The position numbers and the translations under genes are program-made. From positions 71,865,823 to 71,929,822 of the forward strand of contig CM058239.1 of assembly GCA_030180135.1 (NCBI GenBank): DNA of 64,000 nt, read 5' to 3'. This document shows, piece after piece, positions 54,786-64,000 of this stretch. This stretch comes from Orychophragmus violaceus (Eukaryota; Streptophyta; Magnoliopsida; Brassicales; Brassicaceae). The notes beneath the pieces were generated by a model that did not search any database, was not told where the DNA came from, and saw only the letters and a program-made list of their open reading frames with translations. Within the stretch, counting starts at the first letter, position 1; every line of letters begins with the position of its first letter.

Positions 54786-55295
54786 ATTTTGATTTAAAAA
54801 CGTATGTACTCTTTAACCAAAGGAATTTTTTCAAAGTTTTCTGATTTTTACCTCTTTGTGCAATAAAAATGTGGGCTTATTCCATATTGTGTTTATGTTA
54901 GAACCCATTGATACTTTTTCGTTCCTAACTTAACTTTCAGGTACATAACCATGGATGAGGAAACAGCTGATCAAATGACATGGCTAGCGTTAACCTAAGC
55001 GGATGACGCCGATAGGTGTGAGGCTCGGAAAAATGAGGTCATGTTCTTGGCCGAGTCTCATGGAAGATTTGGTTATCTAGGGGTAGTCTGAGTCACAGTG
55101 TATCTATGGACATATAACGGTGTCCTATTCGTAATACTTTGTGTTTACCTCTAGGAGTTGATGTTTAAGTTGTATACAGTTACATTTTCCTGAGGAAGAT
55201 TACCGAGTTCGGTTATGGACCCATGATGTTGAGAAAGCGTTAGATATGCGTTTAGTATTTAGATCGAGTCTAACCGAGGGCATGTAACCGCAATG
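54786..55295 (+). other. G internal remnant
   Basis: Begins with leader-like sequence, then a possible start MDEETADQMTWLALT at about 54951 followed at once by a stop. The rest has scattered stops. I do not recognise the protein. It ends at CACTA 2. Confidence 0.4.
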
Positions 55296-55776
55296 CACTA
55301 CAAGAAATATGTACATTCTTAGCGAGGAAATAATGCTATAATATGTGTTTTATAGCGAATTCGTAAATGTTATGTCATCGGCAGCCATCATAGATACCCC
55401 TTCTACGATAGCATTTTTATGTATGCTACGATAGGTCGAGATACGATAGAAATACTTGAATGATGTTATTTAGTTTACTATAATACCAATAAAATGTTGC
55501 CATAGACCTATAAGGCTATAATAACAAACATATACGGCTATTTTATATTTTATAGTAACTTTTTCAATTGCCATCGGAAATTAGAGCTATTTTATATTTA
55601 ATAGTGGTTTTTCTTTTGTATTGGTTATTATAGAATAAAATATATTAGAAATTAAATTAAAATTTATTTCATTATTAACCAAGTATCAAATACAAAGATC
55701 AAAATATATAAAAATGAGAGACACAAAGATCAAAGAACCAAGACCTAAAATACCAAGAACACGTTTCTCTTGTTCT

Positions 55777-55906
55777 TCAGACTAGCGTTTGTGTTGAGCT
55801 TGAAGGGGATGGTTCTGATGCTTCTCTTCCACTTACTAATTCCAAGAGGAATACCCCACAAGCATAGACATCACTTTTCGCTGAAAATCTTCTGAACTCT
55901 TGAACC
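55777..55906 (-). pseudogene. captured kinase exon: subdomains VIII-IX
   Basis: Acceptor CCCTTTTGCAG, then reads VQEFRRFSAKSDVYACGVFL and LELVSGREASEPSPSSSTQT, ending in a stop at about 55783. This is the SDVY-x-x-GV-LLEL motif of plant receptor-like (cytoplasmic) kinases. The longer ORF 55777-56226 joins intron and out-of-frame exon sequence to it. Confidence 0.82.
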
Positions 55907-55985
55907 CTGCAAAAGGGAAAAATATCTGAGAAACTTGGATACAACATAACCAAAAGAATGTGAGCCTCATATGTAAAGAATTTAA

Positions 55986-56167
55986 AACTACTCTGGTGTT
56001 TGTTCTGCAACAACGTGAGACGTTGTACCAACATCCTCTCTTCCCAAGAAATTACGTACTCCTGCTTTCGTAACTTTAGCAATGAATTTTTTGTCCACAA
56101 GAACATTAGCAGTTTTTGAAGTCTTTGTTTATCAATCGAGGACTCAGCGAGTGAAGATGTGCCAAGC
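55986..56167 (-). pseudogene. captured kinase exon: catalytic-loop region
   Basis: Acceptor TTATCTTTAG, then LAHLHSLSPRLINKDFK, and further on KVTKAGVRNFLGREDVG and TSHVVAEQTPE, with at least one frame disturbance between them. The catalytic loop lacks HRD (INKDF), and no DFG is visible, as in kinases of the plant pseudokinase-like cytoplasmic groups. Confidence 0.75.
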
Positions 56168-56268
56168 CTAAAGATAAAAAGGGTATATGCAACCAAGATC
56201 ATGACACAAGAACTCATTTGATTCAAGGATCTGTCTCAATGGAAAAGCCTTTTTGCAAATAATTTTAC

Positions 56269-56325
56269 CTTTAGCTGCTCCTATAGATGTCGCAAGCCTA
56301 TTTCTAGGTATTTTACCACCAGCAC
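56269..56325 (-). pseudogene. captured kinase exon: subdomain VI start
   Basis: Acceptor CTTTATATAG, reads GAGGKIPRNRLATSIGAAK, donor GTAAAA. The RLATSIGAAKG wording corresponds to the helix before the catalytic loop. Confidence 0.7.
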
Positions 56326-56440
56326 CTATATAAAGAAAACAACCAGAAATGGTGCTTACATTGTCTAAACTCAGTGATCAAAACTGATTTATATTACCAA
56401 ATGAGAATAGCACTAACTTCTAACAAGGACAAAGAGTTAC

Positions 56441-56555
56441 CGTACAGGTGATTGGAAACACTTCCATTAGGAACATATTCGTAGACAAGAAACTGCGTGT
56501 TGCTTTCTTGGCAATAACCCAAAAGAGTAACAAGATTACGATGATTGATAAACGA
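56441..56555 (-). pseudogene. captured kinase exon: subdomains IV-V
   Basis: Reads NHRNLVTLLGYCQESNTQFL and VYEYVPNGSVSNHLYG, then donor GTAACT. It is the hinge region of a plant receptor-like kinase. Its left (5') limit is uncertain. No P-loop exon was found upstream. Confidence 0.82.
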
Positions 56556-57907
56556 ACCCGTAAACAAAACCAATGTTACAAGACCTTGTAAGCCTCTCCA
56601 AACACTTTGTTCTAGTTCAAAATCAGATATATGAACTCAAAGAAATCACAACACGAACTTTCGACATTTAATGAAAATTCTACATCACAGCATTTGAAGA
56701 AATCACACCTGATGTGCTATAGAAACGAAGTCCGTTCACGCTTTGCAAGAGAAACTATATGGTAAGTAGCGCATTATGATGCGCAAAGTGACACAATTGT
56801 TATTCTATCAAAAGCTTCTATTGGGACTGAAAATGGATATTGATTCTTCAAATTTTTTGGTTCTCCATATAACTCGTAAGCTCAAAACCAATCTTCCAAA
56901 TTACTTCCCTAGACAGAGATGAAGGCTCCTCAAAAGTAACTATACAATAACACAGGGATAGCAGCTAAACAAAAGTCAAGCTCAGAATCGAGATGTAACC
57001 TGTGATAGAGAGATTTGCAAGCCCTGCAAAAGAAAAACAATAAAACTTGTTAGAAAATATACAAGTCGAGATTCTTACTTACTACTTAGACAACAAATTA
57101 GTAAACCTAAAAAGAGAAAGCTTGATTGAAAGATCCAATATTGAAACAAGACAAATCAGATGCTTCACAGGAAGATCCATATAAATATCAGGAAATTGAA
57201 ATTCGAGGAATAGGGTTCCTCAAATTCTAATCATAAACTAAAAAGAGAATTAAATTTGACAAGAAATTATAAACACAAACTTGGCATCACGAATCCAGTC
57301 ATAAAGCGAGGAAAATCTAGATCCAATCAGGGAAGGGAATCCCTCTCACGCGCATTGGTTTCAGCATTTGGCTTCTTCTTGTTCAATATTCGCCACACTT
57401 GCACGACAGAGAGAAGCGGAGGGAGAGGAGCTGGGCCGGCTTCTGCAGAGACAAGGATACACCGGTAGAGATTGAGTTAGGGTTTGGGTGAGCTGGGTCA
57501 GATGGAACGGGAGATGAAGGAGGAGGTGTGGGGAGAGGCGGAGCAAGGCTGTTGAGAGATAGAGAGGTAGAGAGGGTGAAACTCGATTTAGGGTTTGGGT
57601 GAGGAGGAGGAAGAAGAAAGAAGATAAAGAAAGAGTAAAAGAGGAAAAAAAGTTTTATGCCCAAAAAAAATGAGATAAAATCTTTAAGTGTTGGCTCTAA
57701 AAGTCATTTTTCTCCCCTTAGTGATTTTGGATAAGTGTTAGCTAAATGTTTGGCGGAAAAGCTAATTTTGGCTTCCCGCTTATGAAAACTTTATTATAGC
57801 ATTTATCGAATGCTATTATAGAGTTTGGAATTTTCAAAAACATCTACGATAGCAGTTCAGTAAAACAAGCTATCGTAATCTGCTATGAATGAGAACTTTT
57901 TGTAGTG

Positions 57908-59736
57908 CTGTTCTTGATTTCCTTCGTTTTTGTTTTGTGTTTGTTTAGCCCGTTACATGTTATCTCACAGGAAGGTAGCATGTAATCAGTTGTGTTTATT
58001 TTCCATTATTGAATGTTATTGCTTGTTATTTTGGGTTTCTCGGGTGGGGTTATTGCTTAGATTGCTCATGCAACTCCTTTTTTCTTTTTTCAGTTTCCAG
58101 TAGCTCGGCGGACTCGTAGGTACCTGGGAGTAGATTCGGGTTGCCATTTGCTAAAGTTTTTTTTCGGAAGCGTTTTCATTAAATTTCTGTTTTGGAATTT
58201 GGGATCCCGTAAAAATGTTTTAGAAAACCCGTAAATTAGATTAAAAGATGTAAAAGACTAAAAACAGGATTGTTCCCTTATATATGGTTTAGTTGAAGCA
58301 AACACAACTCGTGGAAGCGGTAAGGGTTAAAAATCTGTGTATCATGGAAACGAGGTAAACAGGTCGAGGATGGATAGGTTCGAGCCTTTTGTCTCAAACC
58401 GGACAGTCTGCAGCTTTTGTAGTAGTGAACCCTTCATGTTGGACTGCACGGGTTAGACTGGTCATGTTCTTGTATAATTGTTGTTCGGTCATCTCATCGG
58501 TCAGCGGAGAAACGAGGAGGGGCGTTACACTAAAAATCTAAATAAAAACAAATATAAAGAAAATTTCGTGGTTTTTGGTGTATGTTACAATGAGGGGGGT
58601 CTACCCCTTATATAGTGTTTAAAACTCATGAAAAGTCTCAAATTTTCGATGTGGGACAATTTAAAACATAGAAAACGGGTTGAAGATCAAAAATTGGCCC
58701 AAATGGGCCAAAATGTGAGGCGGCCACGAGTAGGGGTGGCTGGGCCACGGGGACGTTTGGCCAGGTCGGCTGCTCCTGATCATGTCTTGTTGCAGATGTA
58801 TCTTGAGATCTAACTATTGGATCTTCGTAATGTAAAGTGGAGAATGAATCTTGCATATCTCTCTATCTTTATTCCAAATTTGAGGATGATCAAACGGTGA
58901 GTATGTCTTCATTTAATGCTGAATTTCTGACAGAATGACTCGGTATCTAAAAGTGGACTTTTCCTCCATTTGACTTGAATTAAGCTTGAGTTTCCTGAAA
59001 ATAATCTTGACACTAGAAACTGGCGAAAACATATTAACATAATTTAAAAACACATGGATCATTCATAATAGTGTCCAACAATATTCGATTAAACAGGTAA
59101 AACCTCGGTTATATCACATATTATGGAATGAACATTTAAGGGAAACATAGATAAAGTAAAATGGACCACTGATATTGGACAGATCGACGTGTACACCATT
59201 TTAGAAATTAATGTGGACACCATTTTACAATTTATCTCAGTATTTTTTAGAAATTAGAAAAGATCTCATATATGATGGATAAATTGTTTTTCCACCAAAA
59301 TTTAGAAAATACCAATAAATTAGAAAAGGTACAAATGTACACCGAAACAGTGTCCACATACAACTGTACACACTACACAGACACGGGTTGACATGGATGG
59401 AGAGAAATAAACATTTATATAAAAAGAGATATGTGAACATGGACTATGCAAAAAATACTTGTATAATGGTAGATAAATTGTTAGTCATAGTTTATCCCCT
59501 AAAATTTATAAAATAACAATATATGGTGTACAAGTTTAAACATCATGTTCAAAAGATTTATTTTATATGTATCATGATATCTAGATATCCACGGTAACTA
59601 GTACAATCAATATTTTCATGTGGATAAACACTAATCAGAATACCATCTTAAACTGACATTAATCCAAAACAATTGTACACCATTTCTTGTCCATGTTATT
59701 CATATGCTTTTTTGGTCCATGTTATTCGTATACTTA
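57908..59736. other. unassigned, mostly AT-rich
   Basis: No gene. Near 58500-58530 there is AGGAGGGGCGTTACA, whose complement TGTAACGCCCCTCCT looks like the start of a Ty3/gypsy LTR on the minus strand, but no partner is seen. ORFs up to 72 codons look accidental. Confidence 0.45.
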
Positions 59737-59766
59737 CTAGGTGATAGACCCGCACGCATATGCGGG
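59737..59766 (-). mobile_element. possible Helitron 3' terminus
   Basis: On the minus strand a GC-rich hairpin (CCCGCA/TGCGGG, loop of 6; 59749-59754 with 59761-59766) is followed about 11 bases later by CTAG and a T, the CTRR-T end typical of Helitrons. The element would extend to the right; its 5' end was not found. Confidence 0.45.
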
Positions 59767-59925
59767 CATTATTTTGTTTGTCAGTTAATTTATATGTATT
59801 TTCGGTTAGTGGCAAAATAATACGTGATTTTAGTTTTTTTTCTAGCTGAGATGGTATAAGATTTAATTCATCATTTTATATGCACATCGGAATTATTATA
59901 TTCGGGTGCATAATATTTATATACA

Positions 59926-61119
59926 TGATAGGGTCAGGTTTTAATCATATTCTACTGCAAGTGCACAGTTAAGTGATTGTAGTATATAGGGTATCGAATC
60001 TACAAAGAATCTGGTCTCGATAGATAAAGAACCGTAGGAATTTAAACTAAGAAGAAAGCAAATTGTACTAAACTAAATAGAAAAGCAAGAAAGTAAACAA
60101 GTAGCAGATTGTTGGTGGTGAAAGCAGTTAATTAAAGGCGCTAAGTCTAGGGCGTTCTCAGGAAATCAGACAAGCAGACAAATCAATCAGTCAGGATCTA
60201 ATTAAGCACAGTTCTAGAACTCAAATCACGGATATAGAATTAACCAAATCTCTTTGCGAGAATTCTCTAAGTCTAAGTGCAGTAATCCAAATTCCTTTGC
60301 AATTACTAACAGATTAAACCAGTATTAATTTCAAGTTCGATATGTTCACAATTAAACTAAACCAAATTCCTTTGCGAGAAGTTTAATTACTCAACCTAAA
60401 TAGTTCAGATTCTAAACCACACTCTCGTGTCGTATTTAGCAACCTAAGATCTAGATTCTAATTGATCAGGTTAGAACTAGCATTAAACTCAATTTAGATC
60501 GAAGAACATTCTATTCATGTGAATCCTTAACTGAATTAAACAAGTCTAGTAAGTCATGAAATCCTTAATGAGAAACCCTAAACCTAACTATGAATCTACT
60601 CAGACATGATTAATGAAACAGAAATCATAGAATTAATAGATTGCATATAAGAAATTAAATAGATAAAGGGGTTCGAAATCTTCTCCAAAATAGATGAAGT
60701 ACAGGATTAGATCAGCCCCAAAAGCTCTAAAAATCTGTTAGCTCTAAGTATGAAAGCGTATCTAAAATAAACACCAAAATCCTCATTATATAGGCAAAAT
60801 CTCGGCTGGGGCTTCTTTGTAAATACTGGAAACTTCTGGGCCAAAGTGCAAAATCTTGAATCTTCATTAAACCGCCAAATCGGCCCAACTCGCTAGTGTG
60901 TCGATCGACACCAAAAGTGTGTCGATCGATGCATGATCTCAAAATCGGACAGTGAGCTCAATCTCTCGGCCAAGCACTCCAAAAATCCCTGAAATGCTCC
61001 AATATCTCCAATTCTGCTCCAAATCTGATTATACCTGTAATAGACTCTAAAAGAACACAAAAGAACACTAAAACACAATTATATCATGGCATAAAACCGG
61101 TAAAAACCATGATATATCA
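59926..61119 (-). repeat. 3' LTR of Ty3/gypsy element H
   Basis: 1,194 bp with inverted ends TGATA...TATCA. The purine tract GTGTGGGGGAGT (PPT, complement at 61120-61132) lies directly outside, fixing the orientation. Contains the CGATCG pair at 60896-60933. The paired LTR is beyond the window. Confidence 0.75.
60896..60933 (-). repeat. CGATCG pair in gypsy LTR
   Basis: TGTGTCGATCGACACC and TGTGTCGATCGATGCA, centre-to-centre about 22 bp, as in the Copia LTRs. Confidence 0.82.
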
Positions 61120-62159
61120 ACTCCCCCACACTTAGCCTTTGCTTGTCCTCAAGCAAAACAAAGAACTAGAATGTAGTGAAGAGGTTTGAAAACTCTTCAG
61201 AAACTCTTTTCATCTTAGAAGCAGCAACACTCAGATTCCCCTTAGCAAACCACATGACAGAATCAACCTGCAGACATCAAGACCAACATATACTTCCCCC
61301 ACACTTAGCAACTGTCCTAAGTAAACTCCACAATCACATTCACGCATTCAAATTCACCCTACTGACTTCTGCAAGTATTTAAGTGCGGTCTCACCTAAGG
61401 AGTATCGATCAAAGGCACATGGACTCTTACCTTATCAGCTCTAGACCACCATACTATCTTTCTCTAGTCCCTTTCTTCTCTTTTCCCTTCCTTAGCATTC
61501 TGATTTTTTCCCGTTGGGTATCAATTTTTTTTTTTATCAGTGCTCTTCCCGTTAAGGGGTGTACCTTGGACACATTCCATGGATGCACAGGATATGAAAG
61601 TTGTAGCTACCATTCCCATGACCACTTCGGAGTTACTAACTCATCCTCAGTTTATTATCTCTTTTTTTTTTATGGAAGGGGAGAAGGGAACTAAATAGGA
61701 CAGGTTTACAGGTTGTGTCAGAACTAACAAGGGAATCCGACACAAAGTATACCAAGCCCTTAGGTGAGAAATCTAAGTCAGTATTAAGTTTGAAGTCAGT
61801 AAAAGGATCCTCTGATACCTGAAGCGATGTGGGTGTCCTTAGTAGGTTGATTCATGTCTGGGTTCTCTAATAGTCAGAGATAATCTGCAGTTTCATCCCA
61901 ATGGTTACTTAAGTTCCTGCAAGTGCTGCTAATCTTCACAAAAAATCATTGTTTCTTACCTAAAAGTTTTGACTCGATAAAACAAATTTTGAAAAATCTA
62001 ACTGACTCTAAGAAAACAAAAGAAAGAAGTTAGTAGAACCTCCCCCACACTTAAGACACACTGTCCCCAGTAGTGTCAAGCGAAGGATTGGCAAAAAGAA
62101 AGAAAAATTTGTTAAAAGGATTGGTTGAGTTCTGTCGGGTTTTACCTCTGTCGCTCAGG

Positions 62160-62260
62160 CATCGATCGTTGCACTAGGTGCATCGACCATTGCTAGGCGA
62201 TTTTCGTGTATGATCGATCGTGTTGTGACGATCGACACAGTGATGTGTCGATCGACGCAC
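62160..62260 (-). repeat. CGATCG motif cluster in H tail, first
   Basis: Four motifs: GCATCGATCGTTGC, GCATCGACCATTGC, GTGACGATCGACAC and TGTCGATCGACGCA. Arms differ from those in the LTR. Confidence 0.75.
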
Positions 62261-62484
62261 TGCGATTCGGATCAGTCAGCAAGTTAGCAGGTTAGTCCGT
62301 TGGTAAAACCAAATTTTCGTTCCTGCAAGCTGAAAACACTGAAAACGGAGTAAAATCAAGGCAACTAATGTATCAAATCAAGCACAACCAACCAAACATA
62401 GTCGCATCCTAAAAATCAAAAGAAAAAGTGCAAAGGAAAAGAAAAAGATAGCAGAATACAGAACCGAATGTCTGAAAATGGAGA

Positions 62485-62808
62485 CTACGCACTCTCGCTC
62501 TCATCATTATCTATCCCACCATAGCGCTCAGTGTCACTGGCTGCCGCAGGAGAACGCTGTCGACGTCGAGTAGCAGGGACGGGCTGATGGACCTGTGGCT
62601 GTCTCCTGCAGGTGCAGGTGCGCATGAAGTTCCAAATGCCCCGCAGAATCCCATCCTCTCTCTCTCTCCACTCTGGCTCAGACATATCACCATAGGGCAC
62701 TGTAATCTCAGGATAAGGGACGATGTCAGCAGCAGGATTGCGGGGTTGTTGTTGTTGCTCGGCGCTTGCGGGGTTGTCTGCGAGATGCCATCTCGGTTGT
62801 GGGTGCAA
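62485..62808 (-). CDS. small hypothetical ORF in H tail
   Basis: 107 codons, start MHPQPRWHLADNPASAEQQQ, rich in Gln, Pro and Arg, ending DNDESESA. I do not recognise it. Acidic C-termini of this kind are seen on gag-side proteins of plant gypsy elements, so it may be a relic of a separate ORF. The overlapping 62511-62828 frame has no better claim. Confidence 0.3.
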   Translation of the reverse strand: MHPQPRWHLADNPASAEQQQQPRNPAADIVPYPEITVPYGDMSEPEWREREDGILRGIWNFMRTCTCRRQPQVHQPVPATRRRQRSPAAASDTERYGGIDNDESESA

Positions 62809-63003
62809 CGATCGTTGCTAGTGAGCAACGATCGATGCTGGTTGAACCATATCGATTCCGGTTTAGCGCGTGTACCTTAATTTTGCAATTGAACCAATTG
62901 CAACGACCGTTGCACAGGACCGCAACGATCGTCACAATGCGATCTATCTCCTCGTCGTAATCTCCTTGTAACGACCGGTGCACAAGTGCATCGATCGTCA
63001 CAC
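62805..63003 (-). repeat. CGATCG motif cluster in H tail, second
   Basis: Includes the perfect palindrome GCAACGATCGTTGC (62805-62818), then GCAACGATCGATGC, GCAACGACCGTTGC, GCAACGATCGTCAC, GTAACGACCGGTGC and GCATCGATCGTCAC. Confidence 0.8.
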
Positions 63004-63208
63004 ATCTCCAGACTCGAGTTCTGTATCTGAAACTTTATCAAAAACAAACAAAAACGTTAAATCCTAAGAAAAACACCAAAAATAAGAAAGAAAAACAACT
63101 AAACCTAACAGTGGGCTGCCTCCCACTCAGCGCTTGTTTAAGGTCATTAGCTTGACCGGACGAACAAGATCTGTTTGCTAGAGATCCTGACAGAGACTTT
63201 GATTGCCT

Positions 63209-64000
63209 CTATGCAAGCCTCCTCATCCATGGCGGAGAATAAGCTGTATCAGAATGATCCTGTCCAAGAAAAGAAGGATTAAACTGCTCTCCAGGATCCA
63301 AAACCGTAGTGTGACTTGACTGCTCATCATCTCCATCCATAATGGTGAAGGTCTGCCCATCTATCAGTGCCTTGCGCAGCTTGTCCATCTCAAAATGCAG
63401 CGGCTCATCTCCCAGGTGGAGGTCTATCAGACTGTGTCTAACATCTATCACTGCTCCCGTTGTAGCCAAGAATGGTCTCCCAAGTATCAACGCATCATCA
63501 GGATCACTGTCATACTTCAGCACTAAGAAGTCTGTTGGAACTAAATAGTTTCCAACTCTCACCGGGATGTTCTCAAGGAGTCCTTCTGGAACTCGTATAG
63601 ACTGATCAGCTAGGACAAGAGAGATCCTAGTAGGCGAAAAATCCAGCATACCCAGCTTCTCTGCCACAGAATATGGCATGAGACTTCCAGCAGCTCCCAG
63701 ATCACAAAGAGAACACCTAAAACTATCCTCAAAAATAGAACAACTTAGCACAAAAATCCCAGGATCAGGCAGCTTCTTGGGAACCTTAGTTAACAACACA
63801 TCACTTATCTGTGGAGGGACTACAATCACCCAATCTTTCAGCTCTTCATCCAAAGGCAACATCCTGTTCAAGTACTTCTGCACACATGGGTGATAAGGTG
63901 GATCATCAGATGATGGAATTTCTTCCAACTCTTCACCAATCTCCTCTAGCTGCTTAAGCTCTTCAATCTCCTGCTTAATCACTTTAGATACTGAGGGATA
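63209..64000 (-). CDS. gypsy Gag-protease C-terminal part, 5' partial
   Basis: Open to the window edge, so the true start is outside; a GTG at 63982 is not a likely start. About 264 codons are visible. Retropepsin-like domain with active-site CDLGAAGS (DLG in place of D-T/S-G), then LADQSIRVPEGLLENIPVRV, DFLVL and the flap-distal ILGRPFLATTGAVIDV. This is the protease region of plant Athila/Tat-type Ty3/gypsy elements. The ORF ends 60-70 codons after the protease (PPWMRRLA) without entering RT, which is unusual for an autonomous element. Confidence 0.82.
   Translation of the reverse strand, partial: YPSVSKVIKQEIEELKQLEEIGEELEEIPSSDDPPYHPCVQKYLNRMLPLDEELKDWVIVVPPQISDVLLTKVPKKLPDPGIFVLSCSIFEDSFRCSLCDLGAAGSLMPYSVAEKLGMLDFSPTRISLVLADQSIRVPEGLLENIPVRVGNYLVPTDFLVLKYDSDPDDALILGRPFLATTGAVIDVRHSLIDLHLGDEPLHFEMDKLRKALIDGQTFTIMDGDDEQSSHTTVLDPGEQFNPSFLGQDHSDTAYSPPWMRRLA

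Larger units (their letters stand above)
55296..57907. mobile_element. non-autonomous CACTA transposon 2 carrying kinase exons
   Basis: 2,612 bp with ends CACTACAAGAAA and (inverted) CACTACAAAAAG. Flanking 3-mers are ATG and CTG, a one-base mismatch from a TSD. Subterminal parts repeat CTACGATAG/GCTATAAT-type words. No transposase. The interior has minus-strand exons of a receptor-like kinase and a 5'-UTR-like GC-richer block at about 57330-57600. Confidence 0.85.
61120..63208 (-). other. H 3' noncoding tail and PPT
   Basis: Long untranslated stretch. The phrase CTCCCCCACACTTAG occurs at 61121-61135 and 61287-61301, with a third variant at 62041-62053, so the PPT-like purine block is repeated along the tail. 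CGATCG-type motifs cluster at 62160-62260 and 62805-63003. ORFs on the plus strand here (61176-61694) are not credible. Confidence 0.6.
59926..64000 (-). mobile_element. Ty3/gypsy element H (Athila/Tat-like), partial, probably non-autonomous
   Basis: Minus strand: gag-protease ORF (64000-63209), then about 2.1 kb without RT, integrase or RNase H motifs, then PPT and LTR. With pol absent between protease and PPT it must rely on another element. Confidence 0.75.

Noticed and set aside
55777..56226. 149-codon protein as a real gene
   Set aside because: The ORF reads through introns and in the wrong frame for the left exon; only its C-terminal part is kinase-like.
55293..57910. Perfect TSD for CACTA 2
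   Set aside because: Flanks are ATG and CTG. The ends support CACTA identity but the duplication is imperfect.
1..64000. Centromeric satellite or rDNA arrays
   Set aside because: No 150-180-bp tandem satellite and no rRNA-like block was seen.

Overview
The window looks like repeat-only plant heterochromatin, most likely from a Brassicaceae genome. I infer this from the style of the Ty1/copia elements and from captured gene fragments (APC7, importin-alpha, a receptor-like kinase) that read like their Arabidopsis relatives. I found no intact host gene and no RNA gene. Almost every base from 1 to about 48,000 belongs to nested or tandem LTR retrotransposons, with DNA transposons, a LINE and a Ty3/gypsy element filling most of the rest.

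Layout. 1-14758 (+): array of one Copia group, 'A': partial element A1 (mosaic, decayed pol), a shared LTR (5493-6159), complete element A2 with an intact polyprotein (7815-11792), its 3' LTR (12643-13309), then a third 3' end (A3) with a truncated LTR. 14862-15526 (-): an A LTR in inverted orientation. 15531-32450 (-): a 'B/D' Copia whose left LTR is split by a young complete Copia, 'C' (16573-24199, TSD CTATC), and whose gag is split by a CACTA transposon (28376-30635, TSD TGC) carrying APC7 and importin-alpha exons. 32451-34925: unassigned DNA with minisatellites. 34926-45820 (+): Copia 'E1', interrupted by its relative 'E2' (38249-45296, TSD AGATG). 45932-48182 (-): 5'-truncated LINE with a 12-bp TSD. 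48393-55295: remnant LTR element 'G' holding a 311-bp hAT MITE (8-bp TSD) and a complete young Copia of another type, 'F' (49761-54534, TSD ATCAT). 55296-57907: second CACTA, carrying kinase exons. 57908-59925: unassigned DNA with one possible Helitron end. 59926-64000 (-): Ty3/gypsy element 'H', of which the 3' LTR, a long noncoding tail and the gag-protease end are in view.

How the parts relate. A, B/D, C and E are one superfamily: 0.66-0.76 kb LTRs, an initiator-Met-tRNA type PBS (TGGTATCAGAGC), a 1.0-1.6 kb leader, one gag-pol ORF of about 1,320 codons, a 0.3-0.9 kb 3' UTR, and the PPT AAGTGGGAGAT where retained. Three features recur in several families although the coding sequence has decayed: (1) a splice donor in the LTR just after a TCCGCTGC motif, paired with an acceptor 2-3 nt before the gag ATG, which predicts a leader intron that removes the PBS; (2) a perfect 7-bp-stem hairpin in the 3' UTR; (3) paired palindromes centred on CGATCG whose arms change together. 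The third is also present in the unrelated gypsy element. Elements such as A1 and E2 keep these parts while their pol is destroyed, and E2's LTRs are still about 98-99% alike, which suggests mobilisation in trans.
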